Source of the DNA: Trinickia fusca
GTDB taxonomy: Bacteria > Pseudomonadota > Gammaproteobacteria > Burkholderiales > Burkholderiaceae
DNA: 64,000 bases
NCBI RefSeq assembly: GCF_003628145.1
Contig: NZ_RBZV01000002.1
Span: forward strand, 124,001 to 188,000
Direction: 5' to 3'
Positions 50,834-60,686 of the stretch are shown here, one piece after another. The notes beneath the pieces were generated by a model that saw only the letters and a program-made list of their open reading frames with translations, made no database searches and was not told where the DNA came from. The translations under genes were made by a program, and so were the position numbers. Every line of letters begins with the position of its first letter. Within the stretch, counting starts at the first letter, position 1.

Positions 50834-50960
50834 TGTTCGTCGTCCGTCAGCGCGAATTTGAGTCCAGCTAGCGGTCGGGGCTCAATGGGCGCGAGGTTGC
50901 GTCCGCAATGACTAGTTGCGGACGCAACCGATTCGACCACGGCGCTCGGCGTCGATGCGG

Positions 50961-52400
50961 CTACCAGCCGAATTTCAACTCCGCGCCAAGATAATCCGCA
51001 TTGCGCCCGCCCGCGGCGCGAATCGCGTCGCCAACCTGGAAATGCACCATCTCGAGCGCCGCCGCCAAATTCGCCGTCACCGCCCAATCGGCGCGCAGCT
51101 GCGTGTAGAAACCGGTCCAGTTGCCGCCCCGACCCGCCGTGCCGGGCACGGGTGACCCACCTTGCGCGTAGACCGCGTCCGCCGTCGTCTCGCGCCACTG
51201 CAGTCCGACGGCCGCGAGCAGCGTGAGCGCGTTGCTCGGCTTCAACGTGATCGACGGCTTCACGTGGATCAGGTTCGTATAGCCGGTATAGCCGGCGAGC
51301 GCGAAGTAGTAGCCGTTCGGGAACAGCGGATTGAACGTCTCGATGCGGCCGTCGTGTGGATGCCGGTCGCCCGATGCAGCGTCGACCTGCAAGCCGACGC
51401 GCGGCGTCCAAGGCGCCTGCGCAAACGAATAGCCCGCGAGCGAGCCGACCGCCCATGCTTCGATACGCTGCGAGCCAACGTGCCCCGACTGAACCATGCC
51501 TTCGACGTCCCAGTCCACGTTCTGCCTCTTGCCCGCGTACCGGGCATCGAAGACGTCCCGATGCTCTGCGCCCGCGCCGTCGAGAAACTGCGCCTGGGTC
51601 CGGTTGTACCGCGAGTAATACGCGGACAGGTCGCCCGGCCCCACGCCCTGACGCTCGATGCGCACGCCGCTAAATGTGAGGTTGCGGTTCGACACGTCGT
51701 CGAACGCATGATCGTCGCGATACTGAACGGGCTGCGTCGCATAGCCGATCAAGCGCCACGGCCCCGCTTCCCAATCGGCCCAGATCCCGTCGAACGCCTG
51801 GCGCACGTTCGGGCCGTCGCGTACCGATACGAAGCGCTGCAAGTCGAACGCCATCTCCTGGCGACCGATCCGCGCCTTGAAAATGCCGGGACCGATCGCG
51901 TCGACGTAGGTCGCGAATGCCTGGCGCAGATCCATGCGATTGCGATCGACGGGACCGACGTCGTCCTTGCCGAACGTGCGCGCGTCTTCGAGCTGCACGA
52001 ACGCTTGCACGTGTCCGACGATTCGCAGGTCGGCATGGACCTGCGCACGCTGCAGCACGTAGGTGTCGCTGCGTGCGTGTCCGAGGCCGAACAGCGGCGC
52101 GTCGTTCACCTCGAGCCGCTCGCGCAGCACCGCGCCGAGCGACAGATACGTATCGCTGCGGCCGAAGAACGGCATGTACTTCAATGCATCGAGCGGCCGG
52201 CGCGGCACGCACGGATCAGCGAGCGCCGACCAATCCTCCTGCCAGCGATTGAACAGGATCGCCGGACGCGTCTTCGTGCACGACGATGCGCCCGTCGATG
52301 CAGGGGCCGCAGCCGGCGCATCCGCCGCGTACGCGCGAACCGGCGCGAGCAGCGACATCAGCGCCCAGCAACAGAGCGCTGAAGCACGGCACATCGTCAT
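50961..52400 (-). CDS. alginate-export (AlgE)-like outer-membrane porin
   Basis: A 479-residue exported protein. The signal peptide is MTMCRASALCCWALMSLLAP with cleavage near AYA-AD. The mature part starts with short motifs (RPAILFNRWQEDWSALADPC) and then shows alternating aromatic/polar strands typical of a beta-barrel, ending in a terminal Trp (ELKFGW), a usual outer-membrane signal. QEMAFDLQRFVSVRDGPNVRQ is typical of the alginate_exp family in Burkholderia, whose members act as substrate channels. The start overlaps the VOC gene stop by 4 bp. Substrate unknown. Confidence 0.85.
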   Translation of the reverse strand: MTMCRASALCCWALMSLLAPVRAYAADAPAAAPASTGASSCTKTRPAILFNRWQEDWSALADPCVPRRPLDALKYMPFFGRSDTYLSLGAVLRERLEVNDAPLFGLGHARSDTYVLQRAQVHADLRIVGHVQAFVQLEDARTFGKDDVGPVDRNRMDLRQAFATYVDAIGPGIFKARIGRQEMAFDLQRFVSVRDGPNVRQAFDGIWADWEAGPWRLIGYATQPVQYRDDHAFDDVSNRNLTFSGVRIERQGVGPGDLSAYYSRYNRTQAQFLDGAGAEHRDVFDARYAGKRQNVDWDVEGMVQSGHVGSQRIEAWAVGSLAGYSFAQAPWTPRVGLQVDAASGDRHPHDGRIETFNPLFPNGYYFALAGYTGYTNLIHVKPSITLKPSNALTLLAAVGLQWRETTADAVYAQGGSPVPGTAGRGGNWTGFYTQLRADWAVTANLAAALEMVHFQVGDAIRAAGGRNADYLGAELKFGW

Positions 52401-53338
52401 TTCGCGTCGTGCACTTCGGCGATATAGCCGCCGGGGAACGCGAGCATCGCGGTGCGCCCGGCCGGCGTGCGATAGGGCTGAACCAGCACCTTGACGCCTG
52501 CCGCCTGAGCCTTCGTGAGCGTCGCATCGAGATCGGTGACCGCGTAGCCGGTCATTTCTCGACCGTACGGGAACGGCAGTTTGCCGTCGGTCACGAACGC
52601 GGCGACGCGACCGAAGGTCGAATCGATCACGATCTTGCGAACGTCCGTGCCTGGCCGGCCAATTGCGCCGCCGTCTTCGTGACGATTGTCGGAGACGACC
52701 TTGCCGTGCGAGAAGCGAACCCAGCTCCTGACGAAATGATTCGCCTCACCCTGCGACAGATAGACACGATTGTCCGGGACCGTCTCGAGTGGCGCGTAAG
52801 ACGGCGCCTTCCGGTGCCAATAAAGCTGCATCATCACGCCATCGGGCCAGCGAACGACGGCATCGCGGCCGATCGGATCGTCGAACGAATCGACGACGAT
52901 GTCCGCACCGTCCGTGCGCGCCGCTTTCACGGCGTCGTCGAGATCCGTCACCAGGTAGCCCGTGCGCTCGGCGCCGAACGGATAGGGAATCGGGGTCTTG
53001 AAACCGAATACGGACAGCATCCCCACCGGCGTCTGCACGTATTGCGAGAGCGTTTCGCTTGGTGTCGGCGTAACGGTGAGCGTCACGGGCGGCGACGCCT
53101 TTCCGCCGAACGTCGCGACGAAGCTGTCGACGAACGCGCCCAGATCGGACTGCGCGACGTAGACATGCGTCGTGTCGTACTGGGGGCCGACGGCAACCGA
53201 TGGCGCCGACGCGGCCGCACGCGCCGATTCGGTGGATGCGCCCGCGTCCGCATCCGCGAAAGCGGCGGGCATCTGCGCGAGGCCGAACATCAAGGCGGCC
53301 AACAAGGCCGAACGTACTCCAAAGCGTCGTGTTTGCAT
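52397..53338 (-). CDS. secreted VOC-superfamily (glyoxalase-like) protein
   Basis: A 313-residue protein with a signal peptide (MQTRRFGVRSALLAALMFGL, cleavage near AFA-DA). Two tandem VOC modules follow, with paired beta-strand units: PFGAERTGYLVTDLDDAVKA, then FPYGREMTGYAVTDLDATLT and a C-terminal PGGYIAEVHD strand. VOC proteins bind a metal and small molecules; export to the periplasm is unusual for the family but seen in several Burkholderia gene sets. It ends by overlapping the porin start, so the two are coupled. Confidence 0.82.
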   Translation of the reverse strand: MQTRRFGVRSALLAALMFGLAQMPAAFADADAGASTESARAAASAPSVAVGPQYDTTHVYVAQSDLGAFVDSFVATFGGKASPPVTLTVTPTPSETLSQYVQTPVGMLSVFGFKTPIPYPFGAERTGYLVTDLDDAVKAARTDGADIVVDSFDDPIGRDAVVRWPDGVMMQLYWHRKAPSYAPLETVPDNRVYLSQGEANHFVRSWVRFSHGKVVSDNRHEDGGAIGRPGTDVRKIVIDSTFGRVAAFVTDGKLPFPYGREMTGYAVTDLDATLTKAQAAGVKVLVQPYRTPAGRTAMLAFPGGYIAEVHDAK

Positions 53339-53479
53339 GCTTGATCCAATGAATGGTGAAGTGCTCGACAAGCCGTGCGGGCGTCTGCTGCGCATCCACA
53401 CGGCCTTCGATCCGGCATCTCGGAACCGAGGACGAATCCACAGAAATTCAGCTGGCGATCGTTCGGGGGCCCAGCCCGC

Positions 53480-55378
53480 TCACACCGCCCAACACGCGCA
53501 GCCGAGCGCGCCCCAGAAGCTCTTCAGATCGGCGACCGGCAGCTTGCTGCTCCATGCAGTCGCATGCCGATGCGCATGAATGCCGCATTGGTTCGCGCAT
53601 CCGCATGCCTGTGCCGCCTGCCTGACCACCTGCTGCAACGACGCCCCACCTGCCTCGTCTCCCCAAGCCGCATAGCCGCCGAACACGCGCGCGGGCGACC
53701 AGTCCGGCATCGCGGGCGGCGGCGCACCTTCGTCGATGTCGGCGAACGGCCCCGAGCCGTAGACGACCTTGCCGCCGACGACGGTCAACAGCGACGTCGC
53801 ATCCGCGATGTCGGCTTCCGGGCACGCGAAGAAATCACGGTCGGGCACGATCAGATCCGCGAGCTGCCCCACCTGGATCCGGCCTTTCTTGCCGACTTCG
53901 TTCGAGAACCACGTGACGTTCTCGGTCCACATGCGCAGTGCGGTTTCGCGATCGAGGCAGTTCGCGCGCGGATAGAGCTGCATGCCGCCAACCGTCTTGC
54001 CGGTGATCAGCCACGCGAGCGACACCCACGGGTTGTACGACGCGACACGCGTCGCATCGGTGCCGGCCGACACGTTGACACCCTTCTCGAGCATCCGCTT
54101 GACGGGCGGCGTCGCTTCGGCCACGCGTGGGCCGTAGCGCTCGACGAGGTATTCGCCCTGGTACGCCATCCGGTGCTGCACCGCGATCCCGCCGCCCAGC
54201 GCCGCGATCCGGTCGATCGACTCTTCCGAAATCGTCTCCGCGTGATCGAAGAACCAGTTGAGGCCTTCAAGCGGAATGTCCCGGTTCACACGCTCGAATA
54301 CGTCGAGCGCGCGGCTGATCGTTTCGTCGTACGTCGCATGCAGACGCCACGGCCAGCGGTTCTGCGCCAGTACACGCACGACCGCTTCGAGTTCGCCTTC
54401 CATTTCGGGTGCAAGATCAGGGCGCGGCTCGCGGAAATCCTCGAAGTCCGCCGCCGAAAACACCAACATCTCACCTGCGCCGTTATGGCGGAAATAGTCG
54501 GTGCCGTCGTGGTATTTCGACGTCGCGGTCCAGTTCAGAAAGTCCTGCTTCTCTTCCTTCGGCTTCTGCGTGAACAGGTTATAGGCGAGTCGGATCGTCA
54601 ACTGATCGTCCTTCGCCAGCTGCTCGATCACGGCGTAGTCGTCCGGATAGTTCTGGAACCCACCGCCCGCGTCGATCGCGCCCGTCACGCCGAGCCGGTT
54701 CAACTCGCGCATGAAGTGGCGTGTCGAATTGAGCTGATACTCGAACGGCAGCTTTGGCCCCTTTGCGAGCGTCGCATACAGAATCGCCGCGTTCGGCCGC
54801 GCGAGCAGCAACCCGGTCGGATTACCCGCAGCGTCGCGCATGATCTGACCGCCCGGCGGTTCCGGCGTGTCCTTCGTATAGCCGACCGCGCGCAGCGCGG
54901 CGCCGTTGAGCAGCGCACGGTCGTACAGATGCAGGATGAAGACCGGCGTATCGGGCGCGGCCGCGTTCAGCTCGTCGATCGTCGGCAGACGCTTCTCGGC
55001 GAACTGATGCTCGGTGAAGCCGCCCACCACGCGCACCCATTGCGGCGCGGGTGTCACGGCCACCTGGCGACGCAGCATCGCCATCGCATCGGCCAGGCTG
55101 CGTACGCCGTCCCAGCGCAGCTCCAGGTTGAAGTTCAGGCCACCGCGAATGATGTGCAGATGGTTGTCGATCAAGCCCGGCAACACCCCCTTGCCTTGCA
55201 GATCGATGATCCGTGTAGTCGGGCCCGCCGACGCAAGCACCTCGTCGCCGCCGACAGCGACGAATCGGCCGCCCTTGATCGCGACTGCGCTCGCGATCGG
55301 ATTCGAGCGGTCAAGTGTCGTGAAGCGCCCGCGATGCAGGATCAGATCGGGGTTGGCGTGTGCGGCGGTGTCAGCCAT
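53480..55378 (-). CDS. YtcJ-like metal-dependent amidohydrolase
   Basis: A 632-residue cytoplasmic amidohydrolase of the YtcJ (amidohydro_3) type. The metal site is HLH in LPGLIDNHLHIIRGG; further markers are ILHLYDRALLNGAALRA, WFFDHAETISEESIDR and SAGTDATRVASYNPW, and near the end QLADLIVPDRDFFACP. The last 60 residues are Ala/Cys/His-rich (GCANQCGIHAHRH), unusual in the family and possibly metal-binding. Start ATG 55376-55378 lies inside the XapX gene end (8-bp overlap). It hydrolyses an amide-like or ester-like substrate that is not identified. Confidence 0.88.
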   Translation of the reverse strand: MADTAAHANPDLILHRGRFTTLDRSNPIASAVAIKGGRFVAVGGDEVLASAGPTTRIIDLQGKGVLPGLIDNHLHIIRGGLNFNLELRWDGVRSLADAMAMLRRQVAVTPAPQWVRVVGGFTEHQFAEKRLPTIDELNAAAPDTPVFILHLYDRALLNGAALRAVGYTKDTPEPPGGQIMRDAAGNPTGLLLARPNAAILYATLAKGPKLPFEYQLNSTRHFMRELNRLGVTGAIDAGGGFQNYPDDYAVIEQLAKDDQLTIRLAYNLFTQKPKEEKQDFLNWTATSKYHDGTDYFRHNGAGEMLVFSAADFEDFREPRPDLAPEMEGELEAVVRVLAQNRWPWRLHATYDETISRALDVFERVNRDIPLEGLNWFFDHAETISEESIDRIAALGGGIAVQHRMAYQGEYLVERYGPRVAEATPPVKRMLEKGVNVSAGTDATRVASYNPWVSLAWLITGKTVGGMQLYPRANCLDRETALRMWTENVTWFSNEVGKKGRIQVGQLADLIVPDRDFFACPEADIADATSLLTVVGGKVVYGSGPFADIDEGAPPPAMPDWSPARVFGGYAAWGDEAGGASLQQVVRQAAQACGCANQCGIHAHRHATAWSSKLPVADLKSFWGALGCACWAV

Positions 55379-55685
55379 GGCGCTGCTCTCCGGATGACGA
55401 ATCGGATTGACGGGTGGTCGCAAGCTGCGCAGGCGCATTCGGCGCCTTCGGACAGGTCGGCAGTTGACCGAACATGTGCGGTTTGACCTGGTTCTGGTAC
55501 CAGGAAGTCGACGTCTCGTTGCTGCTGATGAGCCGCTTGACGAGCGGCGGCACCTGCTCGCCGGCGAGGATGCCGAGCAGGCCGACGAGCGCGATGACAG
55601 GAGGCGCCGGTGAGCGCACGTTGAAGACGCCGTAGAGGATGCCCACGAGCAATCCCATGGCGAGCGACAAAACATAAACTTTCAT
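55371..55685 (-). CDS. XapX-domain small membrane protein
   Basis: A 104-residue protein with two hydrophobic helices: VYVLSLAMGLLVGILYGVFN and a segment with APPVIALVGLLGILAGEQVPP. This is the XapX domain (DUF1427); the spacing and the short loop VRSPAPP are the family marker. A polar tail follows. The start at 55685 (ATG) is divergent from the isochorismatase-like gene. The XapX/amidohydrolase/hydrolase trio is a recurrent set in Burkholderia. Function unknown. Confidence 0.85.
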   Translation of the reverse strand: MKVYVLSLAMGLLVGILYGVFNVRSPAPPVIALVGLLGILAGEQVPPLVKRLISSNETSTSWYQNQVKPHMFGQLPTCPKAPNAPAQLATTRQSDSSSGEQRHG

Positions 55686-56042
55686 GATTAGCAGTCCAAA
55701 TTAAATAACCGTTCTCGTGGTCGATGCACCAGGCTGTCGCGCGAGCGATGAACCTGCGTCGGCTCGCTCGCGTCTCGGTCCGTTGCGACGAAATATCGCA
55801 TGCGCAAACGCGCTCGTATTGAACGATTGTCGCCAGTTTTGAACGATTGCGATGTGGCTGCGACAGCGATCGCGTCATGCGCGCGTCCGCGCGGCACGCA
55901 TCGGACTCCTCGCCAAGTTTCCGCACTAATGTTCAAGACGGCCGGCGATTCCCTCTCTAGCATCCATCCCGCAGCGAATCGTTCGCATGCGACACGCTCG
56001 CATTTCAATCCCGCCCTGAACGGCATCACCCCGGAGACTGTC
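55686..56042. other. gene-free divergent promoter region
   Basis: About 357 bp between the XapX gene (minus) and the isochorismatase-like gene (plus). It likely holds the LysR-controlled promoters for both. No clear palindrome of the T-N11-A type was picked out with certainty. Confidence 0.45.
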
Positions 56043-56729
56043 ATGTCCGATCCGAAGCTCGAAGTCCTCACTCCGCACAACTGCCAGTTGATCTTCATCG
56101 ATCAGCAGCCGCAAATGGCGTTCGGCGTTCAGTCGATCGATCGCCAGACGTTGAAGAACAACGTCGTCGGCCTCGCAAAGGCCGCGAAGATCTTCAACAT
56201 CCCGACGACGATCACGACGGTCGAATCGGAATCGTTCTCCGGCTTCACGTATCCGGAGCTGCTCGACGTGTTCCCCGATCACAAGCTGCTCGAGCGTTCG
56301 TCGATGAACTCGTGGGACGACCAGAAAGTGCGCGACGCACTGAAGGCGAACGGCCGCAAGAAGGTCGTGGTGTCCGGCCTGTGGACCGAAGTTTGCAATT
56401 TGACGTTCTCGCTGTGCGCCATGGCCGAAGGCGGCTACGAGATTTACATGGTCGCCGACGCATCGGGCGGCACCAGCAAGGAAGCGCACGACTACGCAAT
56501 GCAGCGGATGATCCAGGCCGGCGTGGTGCCGGTCACGTGGCAGCAAGTGCTGCTCGAATGGCAGCGCGACTGGGCGCACCGCGAAACGTACGACGCCGTG
56601 ATGAAGCTCGTGAAGGAACATTCGGGCGCTTACGGTATGGGCGTCGATTACGCCTACACGATGGTTCACAAGGCCCAGCAGCGCACCGCCAGCAAGCATG
56701 AGGTGCTGGCGCCCGTTCCGGCACGCTGA
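56043..56729 (+). CDS. isochorismatase-like (YcaC-type) hydrolase
   Basis: A 228-residue cysteine hydrolase. The catalytic triad can be seen: Asp in QLIFIDQQPQMAFGV, Lys in KKVVVSGLWTEVC and Cys in the GLWTEVCNLTFSLCA nucleophile loop. The ATG at 56043 has CCGGAG upstream, and the 80 residues before it look non-coding. YcaC-like enzymes are oligomeric cytoplasmic hydrolases with uncertain substrates. Convergent with the LysR gene and divergent from the XapX operon, so part of the same set. Confidence 0.88.
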   Translation: MSDPKLEVLTPHNCQLIFIDQQPQMAFGVQSIDRQTLKNNVVGLAKAAKIFNIPTTITTVESESFSGFTYPELLDVFPDHKLLERSSMNSWDDQKVRDALKANGRKKVVVSGLWTEVCNLTFSLCAMAEGGYEIYMVADASGGTSKEAHDYAMQRMIQAGVVPVTWQQVLLEWQRDWAHRETYDAVMKLVKEHSGAYGMGVDYAYTMVHKAQQRTASKHEVLAPVPAR

Positions 56730-56820
56730 CCCGGACGGACAGGCGCGGCGCGTCCGATATGCAAGCGGACGCGCCGCCGATTCAGGTCGCCGATTTTCTT
56801 CGCCTCGACCGCTGTCTCCG

Positions 56821-57732
56821 TCAGCGCTCGAGCGCCTCCGGCATGCGTTCGGCTAGAAACGCAATGAACGTCTGCACCTTCCGCGAATGCCGCCGGTTCG
56901 GCAAATACGCCGCATAGACTTGTGCGTCGCCACCTGGCGGCGTCACGTGCCACGATTCGAGCAGCGTCGACAGGCGACCCGCGACGATGTCGTCGTGCAC
57001 GAGCCACGTCGGCACGAGCGCGATGCCCTGTCCGTTCAGCGCGGCTTCACGCAGGATGTCGAGACTGTTCGCGGTCAATCTGCCGCGGACTTCGATCTTC
57101 TCCGACCGGCCATCTCGGCTAAAAGTCCAGCTCTGCCGCCCTTGCCGATACGGAAAGCGCAGACACCGGTGCGAGGCGAGATCGCTCGGCACGGCCGGCG
57201 TGCCCACCTCGTCGAGATAATCGTGGCTCGCGACGACGATGCGCCGATTCTCCGTCAGCTTGCGCACGACGAGGCCAGGGTCCTGGGTCGGCGCGCCGAT
57301 CCGCACGGCGACGTCGATGCGGTCGGTCGCGAGGTCGAGAAACGCATCGGACACGACGAGATCGAGCGACACCCGAGGGTACGCATCGAGAAAGGCCGAG
57401 AGATGCGGGCCGAGCACGATGCGCGCATACGTGACGGGCACCGATACGCGCAGCGTGCCGACGGGCTCGCTGCCGGCATCGGCGACGCTCTCGTCGGCTT
57501 CGACGAGTTGCGACAACAGGCCACCGATCTGATCGAGATAGGTCGCGCCGGCATCGGTTAGCGTCACTTGGCGCGTCGTGCGCGTCAGCAGCGTGACGCC
57601 GAGCGAAGCCTCCAGCGCGTCCATGAGCCGCGTCACGGATGACGTCGCGGTGCCGAGCTGCCGCGCCGCCTTCGAAAAGCCGCCCGTGTCCGCGACGACG
57701 GCGAAGGCCTGCAGCGCGAGTAATTTGTCCAT
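56821..57732 (-). CDS. LysR-family transcriptional regulator
   Basis: A 303-residue regulator: helix-turn-helix (about 5-60) in FAVVADTGGFSKAARQLGTA and SVTRLMDALEASLGV, then an effector-binding domain from about residue 88. It lies convergent to the isochorismatase-like gene and divergent from the FAD monooxygenase gene (112-bp gap), which makes that gene its first candidate target. Confidence 0.92.
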   Translation of the reverse strand: MDKLLALQAFAVVADTGGFSKAARQLGTATSSVTRLMDALEASLGVTLLTRTTRQVTLTDAGATYLDQIGGLLSQLVEADESVADAGSEPVGTLRVSVPVTYARIVLGPHLSAFLDAYPRVSLDLVVSDAFLDLATDRIDVAVRIGAPTQDPGLVVRKLTENRRIVVASHDYLDEVGTPAVPSDLASHRCLRFPYRQGRQSWTFSRDGRSEKIEVRGRLTANSLDILREAALNGQGIALVPTWLVHDDIVAGRLSTLLESWHVTPPGGDAQVYAAYLPNRRHSRKVQTFIAFLAERMPEALER

Positions 57733-57844
57733 GTCGTTCCTATTGCGAATCGCGCAACGCCGGTTTGCTGTTTGCCGGCATTCCGCATCTTATCCGCGCT
57801 GTCTACGCTGTGCACATTCCGATCGCAAGCACTGAGGCACACTG

Positions 57845-59002
57845 ATGAATACTCCACGACAGCCACGCGCAGTCATCGTCGGCGGCTCGCTCGGCGGCCT
57901 GTTTTCCGCCGCGTCGCTGCGCTCGATCGGCTGGCACGTCGATGTCTTCGAACGCTCGCCGCACGAACTCGACAGCCGTGGCGGCGGGCTCGTCCTGCAG
58001 AGGGATGTGCTGGACGCCTTCCGGTTCGCCGGCGCAGCGTATGCCGGGCCGCTCGGCGTGCGAAGCGAATATCGCCAATTTCTCGACGCTCATGGCGAGA
58101 TCGCTCAGCGCCGGCTGATGCCGCAGACACAGACTGCATGGAGCACGATCTACGGCACGATCAAGGCGAGCCTGCCGGACGGACTGATCCATTCGGGCGT
58201 CGCGTTGACCGACATCGTCCACGAAGACGCGGGAATCCGCGCGCGCTTCTCGAACGGCGCAGACATGCGGGCCGATGTGCTGATCGGCGCGGACGGCCCC
58301 GATTCGACGATGCGTCGGCTGCTGCTGCCCGGCAGCGCCCCTAACTATGCAGGCTACGTCGCGTGGCGCGGCCTCGTGCTGGAGCCGCGTCTCGATGCGG
58401 TAGCGGCCGCCCAACTCACGAACGCGTTCACGTTCCAGCAGGAAGCCGGGCAGCAGCTGCTTGCCTACCTGATCCCCGGCGAAAACGGCTCGACCGTGCC
58501 GGGCGAGCGACGCTGGAACTGGGTGTGGTATCGCCGGCTGCCCACCGGCGACGCGCTGAGCGCCGCCCTCACCGATCGGCACGGCATCGTCCGCACGCAT
58601 TCGATTCCGCCCGGCGCGATGAGCGACGCGCAGCGCCGCATCCTGCTCGACGAGGCCCACGCGCATCTCGCGCCCGCGCTCGCCGCACTGGTCGCGGCAA
58701 CCGACGCGCCGTTCATGCAGATCATCCAGGATTACCAGGCGCCGCGCATGGTGTTCGACCGCGCAGTGTTGCTCGGCGATGCGGCATTCGTCGCGCGGCC
58801 GCATACGGGCGCGGGCACGGCGAAGGCGGCAAGGAACGCGGTGTCGCTCGCCCGCGCGATCGATCAATCCGGGGGAAACGTCGATCGCGCGCTCGCGGCC
58901 TGGCAATCGGAGCAATGGCAATACGGCATGCAGTTGACCCACTGGGGCGTCGCGCTCGGCCAGCAAATCATGGGCGACGGCGACGCCTTGCGAGCGGCGT
59001 GA
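57845..59002 (+). CDS. FAD-dependent monooxygenase (PHBH-like)
   Basis: A 385-residue class A flavin monooxygenase. FAD binding at the N-terminus is in AVIVGGSLGGLFSAASLRSI (about 9-28), the second site in DVLIGADGPDSTMR, and the GD motif in AVLLGDAAFVARPHTGAGTAKA near 303. This family hydroxylates aromatic acids using NAD(P)H and oxygen. Start ATG at 57845 with a possible ribosome site only weakly matching. It is divergent from the LysR gene and followed, in the same direction, by the MFS gene. Confidence 0.88.
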   Translation: MNTPRQPRAVIVGGSLGGLFSAASLRSIGWHVDVFERSPHELDSRGGGLVLQRDVLDAFRFAGAAYAGPLGVRSEYRQFLDAHGEIAQRRLMPQTQTAWSTIYGTIKASLPDGLIHSGVALTDIVHEDAGIRARFSNGADMRADVLIGADGPDSTMRRLLLPGSAPNYAGYVAWRGLVLEPRLDAVAAAQLTNAFTFQQEAGQQLLAYLIPGENGSTVPGERRWNWVWYRRLPTGDALSAALTDRHGIVRTHSIPPGAMSDAQRRILLDEAHAHLAPALAALVAATDAPFMQIIQDYQAPRMVFDRAVLLGDAAFVARPHTGAGTAKAARNAVSLARAIDQSGGNVDRALAAWQSEQWQYGMQLTHWGVALGQQIMGDGDALRAA

Positions 59003-59321
59003 CACGAGCGGTTCGATGCCGACGATGGCAATCGCGGATCGCCCGCCGACGGCAACACTCGGCGCTCATCGGCGTCGGCACTTTGCCTGGCTACCCGGCC
59101 CAAGCACGTTGCGCCCAGCGCAACGCCGGATTGCCGCCGCGCACGATTCTCGATCGGGGCGGCAACCCCTAACCTTAGCCCCACTTGACCACGCATCGGC
59201 GGATGCAGGCCAGCACACTCCGCCCTCGCCGATGCCACGTCGCCCGGCGCCACCCGCGGTCCGATCCGTCGACACGCAGGCTGTCGCGCCCAATCCCGCT
59301 TCACTCACCAGCGAGCAGACC
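59003..59321. other. 319-bp gap before the MFS gene
   Basis: Between the monooxygenase stop and the transporter start. The frame upstream of the MFS ATG is open but Arg/Pro-rich and unlike a protein start. No terminator or promoter was clearly identified. Confidence 0.4.
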
Positions 59322-60560
59322 ATGAACGCCCAGCTTACTTCTCCAGCTTCAACCGACGCCATGCCGCAGATGGCGCGCAGCCTGATCCTGCTGTTCGCCT
59401 TCAGCTGCGGAGCGATCGTCGCCAACCTCTACTACGCGCAACCGATCATCGCGCTGATCGCGCCGGACCTCCACATGTCCACCGGCCTGGCGAGCTTCAT
59501 CGTGTCGCTCACGCAGATCGGCTACGCGGCCGGCCTGTTCTTCCTCGTTCCGCTCGGCGACCTCGTCGAAAACAAGAAGCTGATGATCGTCACCGCGCTG
59601 ATGTCGATCGCGAGCCTCGCGCTCGCCGCCACCGTTCGCGAGCCGGGCCTGTTCCTTGCCGTCTCGCTGATCGTCGGCTTCAGCTCAGTCGCGGTGCAAC
59701 TGCTGATCCCGCTGGCCGCCCATCTCGCGCCGAGCGAATCGCGTGGGCGCGTCGTCGGCACGATCATGAGCGGCCTCCTGCTCGGCATCCTGCTGTCGCG
59801 GCCCATCGCGAGCTTCGTCGCCGACCACTTCGGCTGGCGCGCCGTGTTCGCCTTCGGCGCGATCACGATGGCAATCGTCACCGTGCTGCTGATGCTGACG
59901 ATCCCGAGCCGCCGCCCCGAACACAAAGCGACTTACGCGCAATTGATCCGCTCGCTCGAGAAGCTCGTCGCCACACAGCCCGTGCTGCGCCAGCGCTCGC
60001 TCTACCAGGGCCTGATGTTCGGCTCGTTCAGCCTGTTCTGGACCGCTGTGCCGGTCGAGCTGATGAATCATTACCACCTGTCGCAATCAGCGATCGCACT
60101 GTTCTCGCTCGTAGGAGCAATGGGTGCAACGTCGGCGCCGATCGCCGGGCGCCTCGCCGACGCGGGCCACACCGGCCGCGCAACCGTCGTCGCACTTGTG
60201 CTCGCAGCGGCCAGCTTCGCGCCGGTGCTCCTCGTTCCCGGCGCTGGCGTCGCGGGGCTCGTCGCAACCGGGGTTCTGCTCGACTTCGCGGTGCAAATGA
60301 ACATGGTGCTGGGCCAACGGGAGATTTATGCACTCGACGCACACAGCCGCAATCGCCTGAACTCGATCTACATGACGAGCATCTTCGTCGGCGGCGCGAT
60401 CGGCTCGGCGCTCGCGAGCGTCCTCTATGAGCACGGCGGCTGGACGTGGATCGCGATTGCCGGCGCACTCTTCCCGCTCGCGGCACTCGCACGCTTCCTC
60501 GTCGCGTTGCCTGCCAGACAAAAACCGTTGAACGTACAATCCACCCGTAACGGTCGGTAA
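59322..60560 (+). CDS. MFS transporter (YnfM/AraJ-like efflux type)
   Basis: A 412-residue inner-membrane protein with 12 hydrophobic segments. The first helix is LILLFAFSCGAIVANLYYAQ and motif A reads GDLVENKKLMIVTALMS. IEL-type loops and ALFSLVGAMGATSAPIAGRL in the second half are typical of the small MFS exporters (sugar efflux / AraJ-like). The ATG at 59322 starts MNAQLTSPASTDAMPQMARS; a longer open frame has no MFS features. It follows the monooxygenase, so it may move a related aromatic compound. Confidence 0.88.
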   Translation: MNAQLTSPASTDAMPQMARSLILLFAFSCGAIVANLYYAQPIIALIAPDLHMSTGLASFIVSLTQIGYAAGLFFLVPLGDLVENKKLMIVTALMSIASLALAATVREPGLFLAVSLIVGFSSVAVQLLIPLAAHLAPSESRGRVVGTIMSGLLLGILLSRPIASFVADHFGWRAVFAFGAITMAIVTVLLMLTIPSRRPEHKATYAQLIRSLEKLVATQPVLRQRSLYQGLMFGSFSLFWTAVPVELMNHYHLSQSAIALFSLVGAMGATSAPIAGRLADAGHTGRATVVALVLAAASFAPVLLVPGAGVAGLVATGVLLDFAVQMNMVLGQREIYALDAHSRNRLNSIYMTSIFVGGAIGSALASVLYEHGGWTWIAIAGALFPLAALARFLVALPARQKPLNVQSTRNGR

Positions 60561-60686
60561 GACGTATCGACGCGACATCGCCCCGCCAGTCGGCTTCCCA
60601 CCGGCGTCGGGGCGGCACCACTGCTGCATATCGCATGCGATCGGCGGGTCGCGGCCTGTCCGGCTCACTGCTTTGGGGATCGCTCC

